Origin: Saccharothrix tamanrassetensis
GTDB lineage: Bacteria > Actinomycetota > Actinomycetes > Mycobacteriales > Pseudonocardiaceae
Direction of reading: 5' to 3'
Assembly (NCBI RefSeq): GCF_014203665.1
Contig: NZ_JACHJN010000002.1
Location: 806,001-870,000 of the forward strand
Length of the DNA: 64,000 bases
The translations under genes and the position numbers were made by a program. Shown here one piece after another: positions 53,675-61,095 of this stretch (positions within the stretch are counted from its first letter, which is position 1; every line of letters starts with the position of its first letter). The notes below the pieces were generated by a model that searched no databases, was not told the DNA's origin, and saw nothing but the letters and a program-made list of their open reading frames with translations.

Positions 53675-54990
53675 GCACCGCCCCCCAGACCGCCCTGGCC
53701 CTGCCCCTGCTGGTAACCCGATGGCGGGTCCTGGTAGCCGGGTGGCGGGGGAGCGGGCTGCTGCTGACCGGGCTGTTGGTGCACCGGTTGCTGGTAGCCC
53801 GACTGGTCGGGCTGCTGCTGGTAGCCGGGCTGGAACGCCGAAGGATCAGGCTGCTGGTGACCCGGCTGCTGGTAGCCGGGCTGTTGGTAGCCCGGCTGCT
53901 GGTAACCGGGCGGCTGCGGGAAGCCCGGTGGCGGCGATGCCTGGTAGCCCGGCTGCACCGGCTGCGGGCCGGTCTGCTGGTACGGCTGCTGGTAGCCCGG
54001 CGGCGGCGCGTAGTAGCCACTGCCCTGCGGCACCGGCGGCTGCTGCGGGCCCTGCGGACCGGAGTACTGGTTCGGGCCGGAGGCGGTGTACTGGCCGTTG
54101 GTCAGCCGGAAGAACAGCTGCTCCAGGTCGGCCTTCTCCTCCTGGATGCCGTAGATCGACACGCCCGCCTTCAACGCGGTGTCGGCGACCTGCCTGGCCT
54201 CCACCCCGGAGACCGCGATCCGCCCGTCCGGCACCTGCTCGATCGCCGTGATGCCGTCCGCCTGCAACGCCGCGACTAGCGCGGTCGTGTCCGACGGCTG
54301 CACCAGCACGCGGCTCTGCTGCTGGTCGCGCAGGTTGTCCAGCGGCCCGTAGTACATGGTCTGGCCGCGCGAGATGATCACCACCTGGTCCACCGTCTGC
54401 TCGACCTCGGCCAGCAGGTGGCTGGAGATCAGCACCGTGCGCCCGCTGCGGGCGTAGGACTGGAGGAACGACCGCAGCCACGCGATGCCCTCGGGGTCCA
54501 GGCCGTTGGAGGGCTCGTCCAGCACCAGCACCTGCGGGTCGCCGAGCAGCGCGGTGGCCAGCGCCAGCCGCTGCTTCATGCCGAGCGAGAACCCGCCCGC
54601 CCGGCGGTCGCCCGCCGCGCCCAGGCCCACCAGCTGCAGCACCTGGTCGGCCCGCGAGTCCGGCACGCCGATCGCCGCCGCGTACACCCGCAGGTGGTTG
54701 CGCGCCGAGCGCTTCGGGTGGAAGCCCTGCGCCTCCAGCACCGCGCCGACCACCCGCGCCGGGTTGCCGAGCTGGTGGAACGGCCTGCCGTTGATCAGAC
54801 CGATGCCCGCCGTGGGCGTGACCAGGCCGAGCAACATGCGCAGCGTCGTCGTCTTGCCCGCCCCGTTGGGACCGAGGAAGCCGGTCACCGACCCCGGTTC
54901 CACCGTGAAGCTGAGATTCTGCACCGCTGCCACCGGACCGAACTGCTTGGTCAAGTTCTGCACCACGATGCGGCCACTGCCGTCGTGCAC
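53671..54990 (-). CDS. ABC transporter ATPase with Gly-Tyr-Gln-Gln-Pro repeat tail
   Basis: A 439-residue protein. Residues 1-305 are an ABC-2 ATPase: GPNGAGKTTT, LGMKQRLALATALL (signature LGMKQ), VLVLDEPSNGLDP, ISSHLL. From about residue 310 a tail of some 125 residues is almost only Pro, Gly, Tyr and Gln, with PGYQQP units repeated about eight times, and is probably disordered. Such tails are unusual for this family. GTG 54990 follows GGAGGG. Operon with the permease. Confidence 0.93.
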   Translation of the reverse strand: MHDGSGRIVVQNLTKQFGPVAAVQNLSFTVEPGSVTGFLGPNGAGKTTTLRMLLGLVTPTAGIGLINGRPFHQLGNPARVVGAVLEAQGFHPKRSARNHLRVYAAAIGVPDSRADQVLQLVGLGAAGDRRAGGFSLGMKQRLALATALLGDPQVLVLDEPSNGLDPEGIAWLRSFLQSYARSGRTVLISSHLLAEVEQTVDQVVIISRGQTMYYGPLDNLRDQQQSRVLVQPSDTTALVAALQADGITAIEQVPDGRIAVSGVEARQVADTALKAGVSIYGIQEEKADLEQLFFRLTNGQYTASGPNQYSGPQGPQQPPVPQGSGYYAPPPGYQQPYQQTGPQPVQPGYQASPPPGFPQPPGYQQPGYQQPGYQQPGHQQPDPSAFQPGYQQQPDQSGYQQPVHQQPGQQQPAPPPPGYQDPPSGYQQGQGQGGLGGGA

Positions 54991-55036
54991 GCGTCCCTCC
55001 CGAATGCTCTTCGGGCGCCATCCTGCCCTAGGAGGG

Positions 55037-55426
55037 TCAGTCGGGTAGGGCGTGTCGCGGTTTCGACACCACGGCGGGTATCTCGGTGGTCGCCTCGGAG
55101 GTGGGCTGCGCGTCCGACGGCCGGCTGAACGGCTTGCGCAGCGGGCGCCGCCGTTCCCGGTGCGGCAGGCCGTCGCCGAGCAGGTGCTGGTGCGCCATCG
55201 TCCACACCTGGCAGGGCCACTTCTTGTGCCGCAGCACGCCGGGGCAGGCGCGGCAGCGACCGTCGGAATCGGGCTGGTGCACCGTGAGCAGCAGTCGCCA
55301 GCCGTCCGCGAGCCGGTGGATCTCCGCGCGGGCCAGCGGCACCAGCGCCTCGGCCGCGCCGCGTTCGGCGACTTCTTCGAGCTGGGACAGCCGGCGCAGC
55401 ACGGCGGCGCGCAGTGACTCGTCCAC
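55037..55426 (-). CDS. conserved hypothetical protein with Cys cluster
   Basis: A 129-residue basic protein: an N-terminal helix (VDESLRAAVLRRLSQLEEVAERG), then RCRACPGVLRHKKWPCQVW with three cysteines that could bind metal, and a Ser/Pro-rich tail. Family not recognised. GTG 55426 follows the stop of the next-upstream small gene by one base, so they form a coupled pair. Possibly nucleic-acid binding by composition, which is only a guess. Confidence 0.72.
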   Translation of the reverse strand: MDESLRAAVLRRLSQLEEVAERGAAEALVPLARAEIHRLADGWRLLLTVHQPDSDGRCRACPGVLRHKKWPCQVWTMAHQHLLGDGLPHRERRRPLRKPFSRPSDAQPTSEATTEIPAVVSKPRHALPD

Positions 55427-55427
55427 G

Positions 55428-55610
55428 TCACATCCTGTCGGCGGCTTGGTCCAGCAGGCGGTGCAGCCTGCGGGTCTGCGTGACGGACATCACAGCGGAT
55501 TCGCCGGGTGGGGCGACCAGCAGTACCCGGTCGTCCTCCACCAGCACGGTCATCGACCGGTCCCTGCCGAACGGGTCGTGACAGTCGATCCAGCCCTGTG
55601 GTTCAGCCAT
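55428..55610 (-). CDS. small conserved hypothetical protein (60 residues)
   Basis: A 60-residue protein (MAEPQGWIDCHDPFGRDRSM...LLDQAADRM) with beta-rich middle (TVLVEDDRVLLVAPPGES) and a C-terminal helix. No known family is recognised. ATG 55610 has GGAGCGC upstream on the minus strand; translationally coupled to the 129-residue gene. Both may be one functional unit. Confidence 0.65.
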   Translation of the reverse strand: MAEPQGWIDCHDPFGRDRSMTVLVEDDRVLLVAPPGESAVMSVTQTRRLHRLLDQAADRM

Positions 55611-55858
55611 GTGCGCTCCGATCGGAGGTGACGGCGGCGCGTGGGCAACGCCACGCGAGGGGCGGGTGAACCCGCGGTGCGGCGGCGGGGCCCGCTCTGT
55701 CCATCGGCCGACCGGGCGTCGTGACTTACCTGTTACGCGGTGAATTCACTCGTTTGCTTGAGGCCGGGCACAGCGAGTGGTCCGAAAGGTAAAGATCTGT
55801 GCGCCAAGTGGGCGGGGTGGCTGGGCACGGCCACCGGAACCCGGCTAAGATTGGCCGT

Positions 55859-55901
55859 GCGGCCCGCTCCCAGTGACCCCCAGGCTGGTTGAGCGGGCCG
55901 C
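55859..55901 (+). terminator. orphan terminator-like hairpin on plus strand
   Basis: GCGGCCCGCTC (55859-55869) pairs perfectly with 55891-55901 and is followed by CTTTCTTTG on the plus strand, although no plus-strand gene lies upstream. It may end an unannotated small RNA. Confidence 0.55.
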
Positions 55902-55923
55902 CTTTCTTTGCCCTGACGTGCGA

Positions 55924-55959
55924 GAAGGGGCGCCCACCGGCCGCGGTGGACGCCCCTTC
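55924..55959 (-). terminator. terminator of ald
   Basis: GAAGGGGCGCCCACCG pairs with CGGTGGACGCCCCTTC (one mismatch) 12 bp beyond the ald stop. Strong GC stem with A/T flank. Confidence 0.8.
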
Positions 55960-55970
55960 TTCCTGCCGGC

Positions 55971-57077
55971 TCAGACTTCGAGCGGAGTGTGGGTGAGGCC
56001 GTGGGCCTCGGCGACCGGCAGGTTGGTCAGCAGACCGTCGTGCGTGTTCAGGCCCAGCGCCAGCGACCTGTCCGCGCGCAGCGCCGCCTGCCAGCCCTTG
56101 TCGGCCAGCGCCACGGCGTACGGCAGCGTCACGTTGGTCAGCGCGTAGGTGGACGTGCGCGGCACCGCGCCGGGCATGTTCGCCACGCAGTAGAAGACCG
56201 ACTCGTGCACCGGGTAGGTGGGGTCGGCGTGGGTGGTGGGCCGGGAGTCGGCGAAGCAGCCGCCCTGGTCGATCGCGATGTCGACCAGCACCGAGCCGGG
56301 CTTCATCTGCGCCACCAGCTCGTTGCTGACCAGCTTGGGCGCCTTCGCGCCGGGCACCAGCACCGCGCCGATCACCAGGTCCGCGTCCCGCACGGCCTGC
56401 TCCACCGAGTAGCGGTTGGACGTGACGGTGCGCAGCTGCCCCCGGTAGAGGGCGTCGATGTGGCGCAGCCGGTCGACGTTGGTGTCCAGGATCTCGACGT
56501 CCGCGCCCAGGCCGACCGCGATGGTGGCCGCGTTCAGGCCCGCCACGCCGCCGCCGATCACGACCACCCGCGCCGGGTGCACGCCGGGCACGCCGCCGGG
56601 CAGCACGCCCCGCCCGCCGGACGGCTTCATCAGCGAGAACGCGCCGACCTGGGGCGCCAGCCGACCCGCGACCTCGGACATCGGGGCGAGCAGCGGCAGC
56701 GCGCCGTTCGGGGTCTGCACGGTCTCGTAGGCGATCGCGGTGGTGCCGGAGTCCAGCAGGGCCTGCGTCAGCGGCTGGTCGGCGGCCAGGTGCAGGTAGG
56801 TGAACAGCGTCTGGCCCTTGCGCAGCAGCGGGTACTCCTGCGCGATCGGCTCCTTGACTTTGAGCACCAGGTCGCCCTCGGCCCACACGTCCTCGGCCTT
56901 GGCCAGGATCTTCGCACCGGCGGCCAGGTACTCCTCGTCGGTGATCGCGGAGCCCAGACCCGCGCCCGCCTCCACGAACACGTCGTGACCGCGCAGGGTG
57001 AGCTCGTGGGCGCCCGCCGGGGTCAGCGCGACGCGGTATTCGTGGTTCTTGACCTCGCGGGGAACTGAGATCCGCAC
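55971..57077 (-). CDS. ald: alanine dehydrogenase
   Basis: A 368-residue NAD-dependent enzyme interconverting alanine and pyruvate plus ammonia. Evidence: [22 protein letters not shown] (Arg and substrate pocket), [16 protein letters not shown] with the catalytic lysine, FTYLHLAAD with His, [28 protein letters not shown] as the Rossmann motif, and [21 protein letters not shown] 57077 follows AAGGAGCCC. Divergent from the glycine-riboswitch transcript; the intervening repeat array may be regulatory. Confidence 0.96.
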   Translation of the reverse strand: MRISVPREVKNHEYRVALTPAGAHELTLRGHDVFVEAGAGLGSAITDEEYLAAGAKILAKAEDVWAEGDLVLKVKEPIAQEYPLLRKGQTLFTYLHLAADQPLTQALLDSGTTAIAYETVQTPNGALPLLAPMSEVAGRLAPQVGAFSLMKPSGGRGVLPGGVPGVHPARVVVIGGGVAGLNAATIAVGLGADVEILDTNVDRLRHIDALYRGQLRTVTSNRYSVEQAVRDADLVIGAVLVPGAKAPKLVSNELVAQMKPGSVLVDIAIDQGGCFADSRPTTHADPTYPVHESVFYCVANMPGAVPRTSTYALTNVTLPYAVALADKGWQAALRADRSLALGLNTHDGLLTNLPVAEAHGLTHTPLEV

Positions 57078-57179
57078 GGTGGGCTCCTTCGGCCGTTGTT
57101 ACGCCCAAAGGTCCGGTACGGCCATCCGACTGTCATCGTGCCCGCGGCACGAACACGGCGGGGTGCGGTTGTGCCGACC

Positions 57180-57282
57180 GGACAACGACCCCCCGCCCAG
57201 TCGGGCAACGACCCTTGCCCGATCGGGCAGCGGCCCCTCTCCCGGTCGGACAGCGGCCGCTCGTCCGACCGGGCGACGGCCG
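57180..57282. repeat. five direct repeats of about 23 bp
   Basis: Units starting at 57180, 57203, 57225, 57248 and 57271 share GGRCARCGRCC followed by a variable spacer and CCSGTC/CCGATC. The period of 22-23 bp is about two helical turns. They lie between the divergent ald and gcvH-sdaA units and look like a binding array for an oligomeric regulator. Confidence 0.7.
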
Positions 57283-57389
57283 AGGGGCCCGGACTCCCTG
57301 GACCCGCGTTGACACCCGTCCCGCCGGGGACTTAGCTTGCTGGCGTTCGCCCAACTGAACATCGGCCGCGGTGTCACCTGACACCGGAA

Positions 57390-57596
57390 CCCGAGCGGGA
57401 GAGTCTCCAGTGGTCTGGAGCGCCGAAGGAGCAAGTACCCCGCACACTCTCAGGCAACGAGAACCGCTCGGGCGAGGCGACTCTGGAAAGCGTGCTCACG
57501 CGCGCACCCACGGTGCAAGCCGGGTCCGATCGACGGCACAGCCGTCGTGGCGGCGCGGCGAAGCTCTCAGGTCCCAGGACAGAGAGGGGACCTGGC
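57390..57596 (+). promoter_or_regulatory. tandem glycine riboswitch
   Basis: Aptamer 1: P1 stem CCCGAGCGG (57390-57398) with CCGCTCGGG (57464-57472), core GCGCCGAAGGAGCAAG and CTCTCAGGCAA. Aptamer 2 follows after a short linker: ACTCTGGAAAGCG (57480-), CACGGTGCAAGCCGGG, GAAGCTCTCAGGTCCCAGG, AGAGAGGGGA. These conserved boxes define the gcvT-type glycine element, which turns genes on when glycine is abundant. The gcvH start is 27 bp past its end. Confidence 0.95.
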
Positions 57597-57622
57597 CGGC
57601 GTGCACCCGAGGAGCTGACGAA

Positions 57623-58003
57623 GTGACCTTTCCGGACAACCTGCTGTACACCCCTGAGCACGAGTGGGTCGACTGGACCCCGGGTACCCAGGACCCCGTG
57701 GCGATCGGCATCACGTCCTACGCGGCGGAGTCCCTCGGCGACATCGTGTTCGTCCAGTTGCCCGCCGTGGGTGACCGCGTGAAGTCCGGCGACGTGTGCG
57801 GCGAACTGGAGTCCACCAAGTCGGTGAGCGACCTGTACGCGCCGGTCAGCGGCGAGGTGGTGGAGGTCAACGCGGCGGCGGCGGACGACCCGTCGCTGAT
57901 CAACAACGACCCGTACGGCGCGGGCTGGCTGTTCAAGGTGGCCGTGGAGGACGCGTCGGGCCTGCTGACGGCCGCCAAGTACGCGGAACTGACCGGGGAC
58001 TGA
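57623..58003 (+). CDS. gcvH: glycine cleavage system H protein
   Basis: A 126-residue lipoyl carrier: [10 protein letters not shown] at the start, [36 protein letters not shown] with Lys66 as lipoylation site, and GAGWLFKV. It shuttles the methylamine intermediate between GcvP, GcvT and Lpd. GTG 57623 with GAGGAGC upstream. It sits under the glycine riboswitch with sdaA; gcvP and gcvT are not in the window. Confidence 0.96.
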   Translation: MTFPDNLLYTPEHEWVDWTPGTQDPVAIGITSYAAESLGDIVFVQLPAVGDRVKSGDVCGELESTKSVSDLYAPVSGEVVEVNAAAADDPSLINNDPYGAGWLFKVAVEDASGLLTAAKYAELTGD

Positions 58004-58008
58004 GCGCC

Positions 58009-59373
58009 GTGGCGATCAGCGTCTTCGACCTGTTCTCCATCGGCATCGGGCCGTCGAGCTCGCACACGGTCGGTCCCATGCGCGCGGCGACGATGTTCGT
58101 CGCGCGGCTGGGCGACCGGGTGGCGTCGGTGGACCGGGTGCACGTCCAGCTGTTCGGCTCCCTGGGCGCTACCGGGCACGGCCACGGCAGCCCCAAGGCC
58201 GTGCTGCTGGGTCTGGAGGGCCACAAGCCGGAGGACGTCGACCCGGTGACCGCCGACCGGCGCGTGGCGGAGATCCGGGCGACCGACCGGCTGGTGCTCG
58301 GTGGCGTGAAGGAGGTCCCGTTCACCGAGGACACCGACCTCGTCATGCACCGCCGCAAGTCGCTCCCGCTGCACCCCAACGGGATGAGCTTCGCGGCGTA
58401 CCACGGCGCGGACGTCGTCGACGAGGCCGTGTACTACTCGGTCGGCGGTGGCTTCGTGGTGGACGAGAACGCGACCGGCACGGACCGGATCAAGGCCGAC
58501 GAGACACCGATCGCCTACCCGTTCAAGACCGGTGACGAACTGCTGGCCCGCACCAGGGAGACCGGGCTGTCCATCAGCGAGGTCATGCTGGCGAACGAGA
58601 CCTCGTGGCGGCCCGAGGCGGAGGTGCGGTCGGAGCTGCTGCGCATCTGGGGCGTGATGCAGGAGTGCGTCGAGCGCGGCTGCAACCAGGACGGTGTGCT
58701 GCCGGGAGGGCTGAAGGTCCGGCGGCGCGCGGCCGAGATGCGGCAACGGCTCGCGGCCGAGCACTACGCCACCGACCCGCTGCGGGTGATGGACTGGGTG
58801 ACGCTGTTCGCGTTGGCCGTCAACGAGGAGAACGCCGCCGGCGGGCGGGTGGTGACCGCGCCGACCAACGGGGCGGCCGGGATCGTGCCGGCCGTGCTGC
58901 ACTACTACACCCGTTTCGTGCCGGGCGCTTCGGACGACGGCGTGGTGCGGTTCCTGCTGACCGCCGGTGCGGTCGGCGTGCTGTTCAAGGAGAACGCGTC
59001 GATCTCCGGTGCCGAGGTCGGGTGCCAGGGCGAGGTCGGCTCGGCGTGCTCGATGGCCGCCGGGGGGCTGGCCGAGGTGCTGGGCGGGACGCCGGAGCAG
59101 GTGGAGAACGCGGCCGAGATCGCCATGGAGCACAACCTCGGGCTGACGTGCGACCCCATCGGCGGGCTGGTGCAGATCCCCTGCATCGAGCGCAACGCGC
59201 TGGCGTCGATCAAGGCGATCACCGCGGCGCGGATGGCGTTGCGCGGCGACGGATCGCACTTCGTGTCGCTGGACAAGGTCATCAAGACCATGCGCGAGAC
59301 CGGCAAGGACATGAAGGTCAAGTACAAGGAAACGGCGCGCGGCGGCTTGGCCGTCAACGTCATCGAGTGCTGA
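58009..59373 (+). CDS. sdaA: L-serine ammonia-lyase
   Basis: A 454-residue iron-sulfur serine deaminase with fused beta and alpha domains: [24 protein letters not shown] at the start, [22 protein letters not shown], then [17 protein letters not shown] and [16 protein letters not shown] with cluster cysteines, and [18 protein letters not shown]. It converts serine to pyruvate. GTG 58009 lies five bases after gcvH, so it is in the riboswitch operon: glycine is turned into serine by the cleavage system and hydroxymethyltransferase, then into pyruvate. Confidence 0.96.
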   Translation: MAISVFDLFSIGIGPSSSHTVGPMRAATMFVARLGDRVASVDRVHVQLFGSLGATGHGHGSPKAVLLGLEGHKPEDVDPVTADRRVAEIRATDRLVLGGVKEVPFTEDTDLVMHRRKSLPLHPNGMSFAAYHGADVVDEAVYYSVGGGFVVDENATGTDRIKADETPIAYPFKTGDELLARTRETGLSISEVMLANETSWRPEAEVRSELLRIWGVMQECVERGCNQDGVLPGGLKVRRRAAEMRQRLAAEHYATDPLRVMDWVTLFALAVNEENAAGGRVVTAPTNGAAGIVPAVLHYYTRFVPGASDDGVVRFLLTAGAVGVLFKENASISGAEVGCQGEVGSACSMAAGGLAEVLGGTPEQVENAAEIAMEHNLGLTCDPIGGLVQIPCIERNALASIKAITAARMALRGDGSHFVSLDKVIKTMRETGKDMKVKYKETARGGLAVNVIEC

Positions 59374-59831
59374 CCGCGGTGGGGTCCATGACCGAGCACG
59401 TCCGGCCGTTCCTCGGCAGGTGGGTCATGGACTCCGCCCGCACGGCCTACTCCGGCGGGGTGCCCCGGGCGTATGGCGGGACGACGTTTCGGTGTACCGA
59501 AGGTACTCGGGGGAGAGCGCGAACCAGGAGGACGAGAACCGTTGGCCCGACTGTAGGTCGTGATCAGGCCACGGCCCGCTGAGGTCATCTCGTCGACCCC
59601 GCACCCGGACCCGACCGGCCAGGACGCGCGCGGTCTCGACAGGTCCTCACGATCAACTCGGTGGCTCGCACCCAGGTCACCGGCCTCCGGCAGCAGGATC
59701 ACGATCTACCGCTGGAGTAACGGATTCCAAGCTGTCTCGGGAGTCGCCCGGCCATTCGGTGGCTTGCCCTGACGGCACGCACAGCGTGAAGCTGCTGTGG
59801 TCCGTGGAAACCGGCCAGGCGGGGCGAGCAA
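59374..59831. other. upstream region of the P450-peptide cassette
   Basis: 458 bp without a secure gene. A 64-codon frame from ATG 59388 (MTEHVRPFLGRWVMDSA...) to 59582 exists but lacks family resemblance and turns Arg-rich. The region contains the palindrome at 59488-59501, a strong ribosome-binding-like GGAGGACGAG followed only by a four-codon frame, and shifted base composition after 59570, so it is the probable promoter region of the cassette and perhaps a decayed gene. Confidence 0.5.
59488..59501. promoter_or_regulatory. 14-bp palindrome upstream of the cassette
   Basis: TTCGGTGTACCGAA is a perfect palindrome, overlapped by a second one, GTACCGAAGGTAC (59494-59506). The pair is a likely operator site; the regulator is not in the window. 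Confidence 0.5.
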
Positions 59832-60953
59832 GTGGACGAACTTGAGACGCTCGACGACCTTCGTGCCCGTCACGGGCCGATCTTCCAGCGCGGGCCGGGC
59901 GTGCTCTACGTGGGCGAACCCGCTGAGGCGAAAGCCGTTCTGGCCAACACCGGGTCGCGTTACCGGGAGCACTCGGACTTCTTCCAGACCGGCAAGGGCC
60001 TCCTCGGGCCGCGTTCGACGCAGCAGGAGATCGGCCGGGTGGCGCGGAACCTGCTGCGCGATCACTGGACCGCCCGGTCGAGCCGGTTGGCGGCGACCGT
60101 CGAGCGGGAGATCGGGCCGGACAGCCGATGGCCGGACGCGGGAAACCTGTTGCTGTACAAGTGTTTCCGGGACGTGCTGGTGCCGGAGGGCAAGCTGCGC
60201 GGGCTCGTCGACCAAGTGGTCCGGCACGCGGTGCTGGCCGGCGCGCGAGACCGCCGGTCGGTGCTGTCGCGGGCCGTGCTGCGGAGCAGGATCCGCCGCG
60301 CACTGGTCGCCGAGCTGTCCCGCCGGCGCACCCGGGACGTGCGGGCGCCGGCCGACCTGCTGGACGTCCTCGCCGCCGCCGCGCCGGACGGCGCCCCGCG
60401 CACGGTGCTGGTGCAGCTGGCGGAGGTGTTCCTGTCCTTCCTGTTCGCGGTCACGGGCTCGACGGGGTTCCTGCTGGGCTGGTCGGTGTACCTGCTGGGC
60501 AGCGAACCCGAAGCGCGCGGAGACCTGGCCGGTGTGGTGCGCGAGGCGTTGCGGCTGTGGCCGGTGGCCTGGAACTTCGGCCGCTCTCCCGCCGAGCCCC
60601 ACCGGCTGGCCGGAACCGAGGTCACGACGTCCGACGAGGTGGTGGTGTGCAGCTACCTCGTGCACCGGGACAGCCGCTTCTGGCCCGACCCCGACGAGTT
60701 CCGCCCGGAGCGGTGGTCGGCCGGCCCGCCGCGGGGCGGCACGGAGGCGTTCATCCCGTTCGGCTGGGGCACCCACGCCTGCGTGGCGGCGGGCTTCGCC
60801 GTCCAGCTGGTCGAGGACGTTTTGCGGCTGCTGCCGCCGGCCGAGCGGTGGCGGGTCGAGGCCCACCGGCACCGGCCACACGTCGCGGCCGCGCTCGCAC
60901 CACCGGACTTCACCCTCCGCACGAACGGTTCCCGCACGGGTGGAGGGAGGTGA
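59832..60953 (+). CDS. cytochrome P450, RiPP-crosslinking candidate 1
   Basis: A 373-residue P450, somewhat short. Visible are the I-helix FAVTGSTGF (an atypical form of A/G-G-x-D/E-T), the K-helix REALRLWP with ExxR, HRDSRFWPDPDEFRPERW and the heme loop FIPFGWGTHACVAAGFA with the cysteine ligand. No signal or membrane anchor. ATG 59832 follows a purine-rich GGCGGGGCGAGCAAG. Its stop lies two bases before the ATG of the 29-codon peptide gene, so the two are translationally coupled. Probable role: aryl crosslinking of that peptide. Confidence 0.9.
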   Translation: MDELETLDDLRARHGPIFQRGPGVLYVGEPAEAKAVLANTGSRYREHSDFFQTGKGLLGPRSTQQEIGRVARNLLRDHWTARSSRLAATVEREIGPDSRWPDAGNLLLYKCFRDVLVPEGKLRGLVDQVVRHAVLAGARDRRSVLSRAVLRSRIRRALVAELSRRRTRDVRAPADLLDVLAAAAPDGAPRTVLVQLAEVFLSFLFAVTGSTGFLLGWSVYLLGSEPEARGDLAGVVREALRLWPVAWNFGRSPAEPHRLAGTEVTTSDEVVVCSYLVHRDSRFWPDPDEFRPERWSAGPPRGGTEAFIPFGWGTHACVAAGFAVQLVEDVLRLLPPAERWRVEAHRHRPHVAAALAPPDFTLRTNGSRTGGGR

Positions 60954-60955
60954 AC

Positions 60956-61045
60956 ATGTCGAAGATCATCCACGCCGCGCTGGTGGCGCTCAACATCCGC
61001 AAGAGTGATGCCGAGTACCGCTGGTACTTGTACCACCACATCTGA
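60956..61045 (+). CDS. 29-residue RiPP precursor peptide (probable P450 substrate)
   Basis: A 29-codon gene with a strong GGAGGGAGGTG before the ATG. Residues 1-20 form an amphipathic leader (MSKIIHAALVALNIRKSDAE) and the C-terminus is YRWYLYHHI, with Tyr21, Trp23, Tyr24, Tyr26, His27 and His28. Pairs at i/i+2 (Y21/W23, Y24/Y26, Y26/H28) are the spacing crosslinked by P450s in biarylitides and atropopeptides. It lies exactly between two P450 genes. The role as precursor is inferred; the gene itself is well supported by its ribosome binding site and placement. Confidence 0.85.
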   Translation: MSKIIHAALVALNIRKSDAEYRWYLYHHI

Positions 61046-61053
61046 TCGGCGCA

Positions 61054-61083
61054 GGTGGGGAGCGTGGCCACACGCTCCCCACC
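61054..61083 (+). terminator. attenuator-like hairpin after the peptide gene
   Basis: GGTGGGGAGCGTG (61054-61066) pairs perfectly with 61071-61083 around a 4-base loop, eight bases past the peptide stop and 12 before the second P450. Without a T-tract it probably protects or partly ends the transcript, raising peptide over enzyme level. Confidence 0.8.
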
Positions 61084-61095
61084 GTTGGGGGACAC

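Larger units (their letters stand above)
55611..55970. other. intergenic region with two hairpins
   Basis: A 360-bp gap between two minus-strand units. It holds a plus-oriented terminator-like hairpin (55859-55901), the ald terminator (55924-55959), and AT-richer sequence around 55730-55860 with no open frame of note. A small RNA is possible (see finding). Confidence 0.5.

Noticed and set aside
57180-57282. Origin-type iterons
   Set aside because: Repeats are GC-rich, with no AT-rich region and no replication gene; a regulatory array fits better.
59388-59582. 64-residue gene upstream of the P450 cassette
   Set aside because: Has an ATG but no ribosome binding site of quality, and the second half is Arg/Thr-rich like a noncoding frame. 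Kept only as a remark.
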